From: Cadophora sp. MPI-SDFR-AT-0126
Lineage: Eukaryota; Ascomycota; Leotiomycetes; Helotiales; Ploettnerulaceae
DNA: 64,000 nt
Direction of reading: 5' to 3'
NCBI GenBank assembly: GCA_020747065.1
Contig: JAGMVK010000009.1
Span: forward strand, 2,232,001-2,296,000
In this document: positions 56,633 through 64,000 of the stretch, one piece after another
How positions within the stretch are numbered: position 1 is the first letter of the stretch
Layout of the letters: the number at the start of each line of letters is the position of its first letter
Made by a program: the position numbers and the translations under genes
Notes under the pieces: model-generated
What the model saw: the letters and a program-made list of their open reading frames with translations, nothing else
What the model was told of the DNA's origin: nothing
Database searches by the model: none

Positions 56633-57113
56633 TCATTTCTCAGTCTCCTCCGTCGTCAGTCGTCCCTCTTTGGAATTCAACCAACGATTTCTACGTCCAA
56701 GTCAGCTGACTGAAATTCTCCGACACGAAAAGGGAACGAACTTCTTCTCGGCCCAATCCAAGAGCAAGTATGCTCCCAGAAGCGGTGGAACGACGTATAG
56801 CATCTGGCCTCTGCACCTTCGAGTGGTGTTGAAGATCGCGTTGTGGAGGACGCCGGCTAGTGGTCGTTGTCTGTTGGCCCCAAGGATGAAAGTTATGATG
56901 CCTTTTTGCTTTGGTAGTTCTGTACATGGAACAAGACAATTAGCAAATGAAACTTCAGGTATTTGGCAACATTGAAACGCTTACTCCGATGCCCATAGCA
57001 TAGCACGGGGAGGCTGCAATCGAAACGTGTCAGTTGGTACTCCAGGAAGCCCACTTGCTGCAAACGTCAACTTACATCCCACGAGGCCTGTTCGGGTTCG
57101 GGCTGTAATCCAT
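56633..57113 (-). CDS. QCR8: Cytochrome b-c1 complex (complex III) subunit 8
   Basis: Four exons (57113-57076, 57013-56985, 56919-56742, 56690-56633) join in phase to 100 residues, a normal Qcr8 length. The signature LPKQKGIITFILGANRQRP is followed by LAGVLHNAIFNTTRR. The single membrane span is MLYVVPPLLGAYLLLDWAE. The tail KNRWLNSKEGR appears only after the last 51-nt intron (gttcgt donor, ctgac branch point, gtag acceptor). Qcr8 sits in the inner mitochondrial membrane next to cytochrome b and contributes to ubiquinone-site structure. The first two short exons (MDYSPNPNRPRG...) fit by splice signals and phase but differ from the N-termini I remember, so the very start is less sure. In single-exon reading this gene is hidden behind an overlapping frame at 56691-56939. 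Confidence 0.85.
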
Positions 57114-57561
57114 TCCAAACCAAGAGAAAGAAAAATGTGTACGCTGTAGAAGGAAAATGAGGAGTGAAGGAATGACCCTCACTTTATACAGAGTGCTTTC
57201 ATGACCCCAGGCATTGAGATCCACAATCTTAACTTGAAATGGAAAGCATCATATTGCGTGACCATAAGTATGTTATATGGGAGCTGTTTCAGTCAAGAAA
57301 TGCGACAGTTCTAAGATGCCAGTCAAGTCGACCAACTATCGCGCGCATTTGAGGGTCATTCCAAGCCGCTTCTTTTGTTGTGCCTCTCGCTTATGGAAAT
57401 AATCCTGGAAAGGGCGACTTGGGAGCGCGTTTAGATAACGGGGTGCGCTAAGATAAGGATGTCAATTCCCTGCAACGACAGTCCTTTTACACTTCCTCCT
57501 GCAATGATCCAATTTCATTCGGAGTGGCAGGGCCTTGTCCTGTCGATCTTCGTATTATCGC
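57114..57561. promoter_or_regulatory. Divergent promoter region of QCR8 and the second Zn2Cys6 gene
   Basis: About 450 bases lie between two divergent starts. I see no coding frame and no motif that I can assign with confidence. Confidence 0.4.
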
Positions 57562-59390
57562 ATGTCTGAGATTGCGACTCCAATGGACGGGGTAAGCACC
57601 CAATCCAGCGGCTCTCTGCTCCACCCGTCGCCAGTCGAATCATCCGACCTGGCACCATACAAACCACGAATTAGACGGAACTTTCCACGTTCTAAGCTTG
57701 GTTGTTTGACGTGTAGATCAAGGCGTAAGAAATGTGATGAGAGGCAACCACTATGTCAGAATTGTGAGCGAAGAAAAGTTCAATGTTGCTGGCCGGACGG
57801 CCGGTCAACAACCGTGCAAAAGCCAAGCGACGCGCAGACAGAAAGCGGGGATACTAGCAAACTGGTGAGCATGAGGTTCCCATGCAGAGTCTATAATCTA
57901 ATGCTTACCACTTGAGACCCATCAAAAGGATACTGGTATCGGTCATATGCCACCTCGGAGCGGTCCGCATGTTGCTGCAACAGGTTCAAAAGTCCTCGTT
58001 CCTTCGGGTGCATTTGTGACCAATCACAAAGCTTCCGCATCCTCCTGGTACATACAGAACAACCTATCGAACAGCTCGTATCTCCTGCTATCTCCCAGTT
58101 CACGCATCCTGTTCGATCGATACGTGTCACAAACATGCAAAGACCTTGGCGTCACCACCAAGCCAAGCAATCCCTTTCTTGGATACGTTCTTCCTCTCGC
58201 CCTCTCGAACCAGCTATATATGAACTGTATATTAGCACTCTCTGGGTCAGATCTAAGTGTTGATGACATGATTGATCCGTCTTCCATGTCTGCGACCTGG
58301 TCACATTACTCACACGCGGTCCGTGGGCTACATTCCCAATTGTCCAATCTTGCACCAGGAGATATTCAGCAAGCATTACACTTACTCTTCCTGACTCTGG
58401 GATTGATGCATGTCGAGGTGGTGCTTATTCTAAAACTAATAGTGTCGCAAGTTCTGACAATACACATAGCTCTTATCTTGTGCTCCCACCCACTTGATAT
58501 TCCCACATCTCGTTGCGAGTCGTCATCTGATTCGCAACATTCTCTCTGCACCATCACCTCTCACTGAAGACAGCCACGTTTCACTTTTTGGATACCTCTT
58601 CGAATTATACTCTGTGCGAGTTCTAGGCGGTTCAGTCCACCGGCCCGAACATACAGAGACTCGGGTACCTTATGGCATCCTCGAACTCGAGTTCTTCCTT
58701 GGATCCTTTGCTTCTACTACTCAGTACCCGTTCTACTCGGCGAAATTTGGAAGTAGCGGCCACCTTCTAGCTACATTCGCTCCTCCAGTCGCTTCATTTG
58801 TCAAACTGCAATCCGATATATCTCGCGATAGCGAGAAATTGCATCACAATATCAGTGTACTTCAGAATACACACATGTGCCTTGGAAATCGACTTCGCGA
58901 ATGGAAATTGCCTCAAGCGAACCTGGATCTCGACATTTCCCCTGCGAGAGCGACAGCATCGACAATTTACCAGAACGCCCTTCTCATCTTCCTTCATACC
59001 ACATTTCTCCCCACAAATACGACTCCTACAACTGGAGTCATCTACCCCGAGATCGTTTCCGAAATACAAATGCGCGTCGAAATATGTCTTCCGCTTTTAA
59101 CCGCACTTTACCCTTCACGAATGGAGGGAGTGATTCTGTGGCCTTCCATGATATTTGGATCCTGCTTGAAGAAGCAAGAGGACATCTCGATGCTACGAGC
59201 GGGAATGAGCAAGGCAAGGTATAAACTGCGAACTGTCAGGTGGGTTAGGGAAGTCCTCGAGACGCTTTGGGGCCAGGGATGCGATTTAGAGTTGGGAAGT
59301 GACAAGGAGGGAGACCATCTTTGGGGTCCGAAAGGTCTGGCAACAATAATAGCCAAGGGACCTGATTTAAGGCACCACGATACCACATAA
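57562..59390 (+). CDS. Zn(II)2Cys6 transcription factor (fungal-specific, Fungal_trans_2-like)
   Basis: Exons 57562-57864, 57929-58417 and 58470-59390 join in phase to 570 residues. The start is ATG 57562 (MSEIATPMDG). The open frame begins earlier but has no ATG. The cluster GCLTCRSRRKKCDERQ, then PLCQNCERRKVQCCW, follows the C-x2-C-x6-C-x5-C-x2-C-x6-C pattern at residues about 50-80. A basic PRIRRNFPRSK precedes it. The regulatory region has SRILFDRYVSQTCKDLG, NPFLGYVLPLALSN and LLFLTLGLMHVE. It continues with HLVASRHLIRNIL and ELYSVRVLGGSV, then the long C-terminal helices EGVILWPSMIFGSCLKK and YKLRTVRWVREVLETLW. This layout is typical of secondary metabolism and catabolism regulators. No obvious target cluster sits beside it. 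The second donor could be three bases later. Confidence 0.9.
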
Positions 59391-59727
59391 CAAATTTCTC
59401 CAGGACTTGTCCCAAGCTAAGAAGATGAATGACAATCACGTGACCAACACATCTTCGCAGGGCTTCTTGGCTCTCCAGGTCTTGGCTCTTGGCTTCAAAA
59501 GTAAACAAACGAATTCGGATATCAAGGGTCCGAGTCGTCTAAAACAAGCTTAAATATCCTCAAACGAATGGTTCCTGGCTGTGATCATTGGTACTACTCT
59601 ATATATAGAGCTTTGTCACGCTCGTGCTCGGCGCCGGCGTTTCCGGCTACTAAAACATGAACGCTTCCGTCCAAAAAATCCAACCACCTCACTAACCTCA
59701 CCTACACCAGCACAACAACTCGTCAAC
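59391..59727. other. Short intergenic region
   Basis: About 340 bases precede the DUF3431 gene. The same frame is open back to 59581, but without an ATG. Confidence 0.4.
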
Positions 59728-60894
59728 ATGCGGCGGAGAACCCGCAAAGCAGTCGTGCATGTCACCCTGTTCTTCGGAGCCCTTCTGCTGATCGTATACA
59801 TCAATCTACCGCAATCCAATAGCAGGTTCTTCGCGTGGGATAAGGTTCGCTACGAAACGTCATCTGCATCACTTCCCGAAGCCCGCGGCGTTTGTCCTGG
59901 TCTGGAGAAAACATCGAAACCAGCTCTGGTGGTATCGAGAGTCTCTTCTGATGGAGACATTCAATGGTCGGATAGATTGGCTGATAAATACCACCGATGT
60001 GTCTACACCGCTGACGCAGCCCCCGACAAAACCTCCGTGCACTTGCAGGTACCGGCGAATCGCGGTCACGAGGCTATGGGATACCTGACCTTTCTCATCG
60101 ATAATTATGAGTATGTTCCTAAAGCTGGTGTCGTATTTGTGCATGGATCTCGATGGGCGTGGCATAATGATGCTCCTGATTACGACAATGCAGCGCTGCT
60201 TTCGGTCCTGAATATCTCTGCTGCACTGGCGCCGTCTGGATACCACAATCTCCGCTGCGATTGGAGTCTCAGTACCTGTCCACTATCAACAGCACCTCAG
60301 GGAAGTTTAGAGACGTCTTCACAGGCGCTCTTGGCACCATGGGATTCTCGTGCGAGTTCTGACGCGGCAGTTCCGCTGGCATTGGCAACTCTTTTCGGCG
60401 GTAAAGAATTTGCGAGGTACGGAGGGGAAGTCTATCTCGGCCGCACCGCTACAGTTCGATCACAGTGCTGCGCTCAGTTTGTTGTCTCGCAGGAAAGTAT
60501 CTGGAGACATTCTCGCGAGGAATATGTTGCCCTCCGACAATGGTTGCTGGACGGTCCAGCGAACAAAGACGCTGCGCCTCCGGACGACAAAGTCGCGGGC
60601 CGGATACTGTCCTACGTGTGGCATATCCTCTTCATCAAGCAAAGAGAAAGCGAAACAGCAGCAGGTGTTGTGGATCTCGATCAGCTTAACAGTCAAGCAT
60701 GTCCTCGTGCTGGTGAGTGCTACTGTCGACTGTATGGACGCTGCAATCTTGGCGGATGCGACAAACCTGGGAGATGCTCGGGACAGTATCAGTTACCTCC
60801 TAATTTGAAAGCTCCGACTGGTCCGGAGACCACGCTTTCTGAGCCAGATCAGATCAAACTCGGTGTTTGGGGGAAGGACGGCCTCAAACACTGA
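59728..60894 (+). CDS. DUF3431 family type II membrane protein
   Basis: A single exon encodes 388 residues from ATG 59728 (MRRRTRKAVVHV), just before a signal anchor VTLFFGALLLIVYINL. This Arg-rich start and the anchor give a type II topology with a lumenal body. The DUF3431 core covers about residues 65-300. It has LVVSRVSSDGDIQWSDRL, VPANRGHEAMGYLTFLIDNY, VFVHGSRWAWHND and CAQFVVSQESIWRHSREEY. The last part contains a Cys-rich segment, CYCRLYGRCNLGGCDKPGRC. DUF3431 proteins are fungal, of unknown function, and often thought glycosyltransferase-like. I infer only that the body is probably in the secretory pathway. Upstream in-frame codons lack an ATG, which supports this start. Confidence 0.87.
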   Translation: MRRRTRKAVVHVTLFFGALLLIVYINLPQSNSRFFAWDKVRYETSSASLPEARGVCPGLEKTSKPALVVSRVSSDGDIQWSDRLADKYHRCVYTADAAPDKTSVHLQVPANRGHEAMGYLTFLIDNYEYVPKAGVVFVHGSRWAWHNDAPDYDNAALLSVLNISAALAPSGYHNLRCDWSLSTCPLSTAPQGSLETSSQALLAPWDSRASSDAAVPLALATLFGGKEFARYGGEVYLGRTATVRSQCCAQFVVSQESIWRHSREEYVALRQWLLDGPANKDAAPPDDKVAGRILSYVWHILFIKQRESETAAGVVDLDQLNSQACPRAGECYCRLYGRCNLGGCDKPGRCSGQYQLPPNLKAPTGPETTLSEPDQIKLGVWGKDGLKH

Positions 60895-61868
60895 GATGTC
60901 TCGAGAGCTATGGGGCTTATTCATGTCTGTAGAATTTGTGAGGCAGAGATTTGGCATAAGATCACAACAGGCTAGCGAGCGAAGCTGACAGAGGAAAAGA
61001 AGTTGCAAGTGCTCATTGCACCTTGGAAATGCGAGACATGCCGCTATAGGAACGGATCTAAGCGGTACAGCTAGGTACCTTGAGTAAAACTGGAATCGAT
61101 CCGAAACGATCTGCGAGCATGAGGAGCGCGAATCTCACCTGAAAATCTTGGCATAGATGGGCTCCAGAAATTTCAACGCAATAGCTCTTGCGGGGGATCT
61201 TAAGAACTCATTACGTGCAGCCCAGCCTAGTCGCGAATCGAGCTCGGAAGACCGTTTCGAAATCGTGACGGTGGCGCTGTTTACATTATCAACGTGAAAC
61301 TGAGTTTGCATTTATTACACAGAGCTAGAGACGAAAGAGTGGAGGATATAGAACACAGCATAGATCGACTGCTAGATAGAATTTTGCTTGGAGTCTGGAA
61401 TGGCCTCCCGTCGGGCAGACTGGAGGCGCGTGCAGCGTATCTCCTTGGTGTGAGTTTCGAGAGCCTTGCTACGGGGTGAGGCACCTGATGTGTCCTTCAT
61501 TGTACTGTTAGAATTTACGCACATTTAAACCATGCAGGAGGTTTTGTGATTATACTTCTACAATGTGTTTGATTGGTTTACTCTGTACATGATATGCCTG
61601 AATAGATGAGAGAACCCAGTCCCCACATCAGCATATCTATCATAATTGTATGTCGCAATGCCATCGTAGCCGCTCATGCTCAAATGTATCGTGAAGTACT
61701 CTAAACATCGAAAGAGAAAAGCATTTTGTACTCATTCCCATCATAGTTCAACATCATAATCTGCCCCCGCCCCTTGCTTGCACGCGATCAAGTTGTCTGG
61801 AAGAAACTTAGTACATAGGAACTGCAACTTGACTGGGGACTCGAGTTGACTTAGATGTTCCCAGGAAA
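60895..61868. other. Intergenic region between convergent genes
   Basis: About 970 bases hold only short frames. I see no supported element. Confidence 0.45.
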
Positions 61869-63380
61869 TCACGTAACTTTACGTCTCTGACCTCCGCCCA
61901 TATCCTCATCATCCTCAAATTCCTCAACTGACTTACGCTTGTGGATTCTAGGGAAGGAAGCCATATGCAAGTCTGCTCTCTTCTTGGCAACACTCAGAAG
62001 TGCTCCCTTATCCTCACCCTCCTCCTCTTGCTCGCGGACCTTCTCCTGCTCTTCAGGCAAAGTTAGAGTACCCTTATCATGCTTCTCTACCCGACTCTTG
62101 GTGAGCACGAGTTTATCATTTCCATGCCAGTTTTGGGTGTTGCCTGGTTCTGGTGATCCAGAGGTGATTTGAGGACGAAGGTGCATCGACGGCGGAGGCA
62201 GAGGTGGAGGCGAGCGTAGCAGGTCCTTCGTTTTCAAAGATATCATCATCTGGTAGATGGCAAACCTCATCATCTATATGATCATGAAAGTCGCACTTTC
62301 CCCAGCCCGACAAAACTCGCGGATCCCACTCTATATCATCATCTTGATCTCCATCGACGATAATTTCCTGGATTTTGCTCTCGTAGGTTTCATACGAATC
62401 GCTGAAGCCTTTGATATTGTGATAAAATGCCGCCGTGACATCATCGAGAATCTGGCCATCTGGACAATCGTTGCTGCATGTGATCTGGAAATGAACTAAA
62501 GCGGCACAGAACAAGCGGATGGGGCTATTTTCGTAGCCTTTTGTCTCGTAGAATATATCATTGACTTCTTCAACGGAGAAGACAGACTCTTCACCGACCA
62601 TGACTTCTCGAAGCTTGTCCATTGCCATATTGCGAAGCAGAGGGCAGTCAAACTTTAGGCCAAGGATGAAGATATCGACAAAATCTTGTCCATCATCGTA
62701 GTCGTCGAAAAGACTGCTGGCGTCGTATTCGCAGAGACCTTTGACGGCATGCGACACAAGGAGCTTGATCGAAGAGTCACCAAGATCGCATATCTGCCCC
62801 ATCTTTTCCAAAATGTCATTTTGTCTGGTCATGGCGAAATGACAACCGGCAAGGAGGCCCCTGACATGGTGACCCGACCGAACTTGTAGATACCCAACAG
62901 ACGTTGAAGAGGGCTCATTCCTAGAAGCTGGTAATGGCGTCTCGGACTGTACAACCATGCAACGAGCTCATCCATGACCTCAGAGCTTACATTCTCGACT
63001 TTCATGATGCCAAGGTGTTTAGGAATTCGCAGGGAACTTCCAAGAATGAGTAGCTTGTTGCGGTGGACAAGATAATCTGATAGAAGTAAGCACAAAGTCA
63101 TCAGGTGGAGTGACCACATGGTTCGAGACTGAGCTGACCCAGCCGCTATGGCGAAGATTGGAACTTACCCTTCGTGGTATTGTCGACGAGTACTTGGATT
63201 TGGACCGACTCGTTTCCCAAGTCCCTAGATGATGTTAGCTTAGCTGGACTGAAACTTCAGAGTATCGTGATGCAACCATGATAGCAATTGAGCGTCTAGA
63301 AAGGCTGCAGACAGGCCCAAAGCATACGAAACGGGATAGACTTACTCGCAGAACTTGGCAGCCGATACATTGAACGCCAT
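61869..63380 (-). CDS. BTB/POZ-type domain protein, internal junction unresolved
   Basis: The gene starts at ATG 63380 (MAFNVSAAKFCE). Exons 63380-63346 and 63224-63169, and a third from 63076, join in phase. They give LGNESVQIQVLVD and DYLVHRNKLLILGSSLRI, then VENVSSEVMDELVAWLY, which is a BTB-like fold. Between about 62880 and 62965 the frame must change: LLGIYKFGRVTM in one frame, RGLLAGCHFAMTRQNDILEK in the next. A 32-nt gtacag...ctag intron would fit in phase but is shorter than any other here, so a 1-nt lesion is the alternative. The body continues with VSHAVKGLCEYDASS and EEVNDIFYETKGYENSPIRLFC, typical of fungal BTB proteins. A 40-nt gtttgc...gaag intron near 62235 probably leads into a Pro-rich, then charged tail ending KSVEEFEDDEDMGGGQRRK. 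BTB proteins often bridge partners, including cullin-3. No partner is visible. Confidence 0.65.
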
Positions 63381-63429
63381 AGTGGCGGAGCCAACCTCTT
63401 GGGGATTCTTAATTGATTTCTACCTCTTT

Positions 63430-64000
63430 TATATCTGACTTATTTTATGAAAGTATTTTAATAACTATCTTATTAACATTTTCAGCAGTTACAGCCAGTC
63501 GACGCTTCCGCTCTTATAAAGGGTCGTCGTTAGAAGCTCCTTACTAAAAGGCTTCCTATTTTTACTATATATTATCTCTCTTAATAATCCCTATTTTTAC
63601 TTAAATTAATAAGCTTCTATCCTCTCGCTTTCTTTAATATATTCTTTATTAGATTTTATATATTAACTTGTTCTTTATATTTCATATAAATTTAGAGCAC
63701 TTCCTTTAATAATAATCGTTTTTTATATAATAAAAGCAGTATATAGGATAGTTGTTATAAGTTCTAGCGGCTCGAACTACTATAAGTCCGGTACTGTACT
63801 ACAGTCTTATATCCCCTCAAGTGGCGCAACGACTTTTAGCGTCTTGGCGGGTTCCCTACTAAAACTCAGGGTAAACAAAGAAGTAAACAAATTAAATAAT
63901 TCTTATTAATTGCACATAAGATACTACGTAAATCAATAAAAAACGTTATTACCGATTCTACTAATCCTGTAACTACTTGACCTAACTTAGAGCCTATAAT
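63430..64000. repeat. AT-rich, RIP-like repeat DNA at the window end
   Basis: From about 63430 the composition changes sharply to A+T with many TA steps and very few CG steps, especially at 63460-63760. A short island of more normal composition (63765-63860) is followed by AT-rich DNA again. No open frame is present. This pattern matches the footprint of repeat-induced point mutation on transposons in ascomycetes. I cannot name the element. Confidence 0.6.

Overview
The window reads as nuclear DNA of a filamentous ascomycete. Genes are split by 40-130 nt introns with GTNNGT-type donors, CTRAC/TGCTAAC-like branch points and AG acceptors. The gene families (HET, Zn2Cys6/Fungal_trans_2, DUF2985, DUF3431, DUF6604, kinase-HET fusions) are typical of Pezizomycotina. 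A Leotiomycete is my guess from overall family flavour, not a demonstrated fact. I recognised no rRNA, tRNA, CRISPR array or intact transposon. Exon models were joined by hand from reading frame, splice signals and remembered family motifs.

Layout. 1-970: medium-chain enoyl reductase, cut by the window edge and carrying a 1-nt frameshift. 2.6-3.2 kb: small membrane protein with a 14-nt micro-exon. 4.2-5.0 kb: GINS subunit Sld5. 6.3-7.6 kb: DUF2985 membrane protein. 10.0-17.5 kb: two same-strand paralogous kinase genes. The downstream one is fused to a HET domain and interrupted by an in-frame TAG. 18-21 kb: gene-poor, with one candidate small gene and a DUF6604 fragment without a visible start. 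21.8-24.1 kb: two small conserved fungal proteins. 24.3-25.8 kb: aldo-keto reductase. 27.6-29.5 kb: Utp18. 29.9-31.6 kb: a second HET protein. 32.7-35.8 kb: a C2H2 protein divergent from a candidate papain-fold protein. 37.4-39.4 kb: a disordered fungal protein followed by a 4.7-kb gap rich in short tandem repeats.

44.0-53.3 kb looks like a small metabolic neighbourhood. A 5-oxoprolinase is divergent from a Dal5-type transporter, across an intergenic region with several GATA-factor sites, and a Zn2Cys6 regulator follows. 53.8-63.4 kb holds a fucosyltransferase-like type II membrane protein, complex III subunit Qcr8 (four short exons), another Zn2Cys6 regulator, a DUF3431 type II membrane protein and a BTB protein. 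The last ~550 bases are very AT-rich and look like RIP-mutated repeat DNA.

Housekeeping genes (SLD5, UTP18, QCR8, OXP1) are interleaved with fast-evolving self/non-self-type genes (two HET proteins, the kinase pair, DUF6604). Three loci show frame problems: the reductase frameshift, the HET nonsense codon and an unresolved BTB junction. These are either real lesions or assembly errors.
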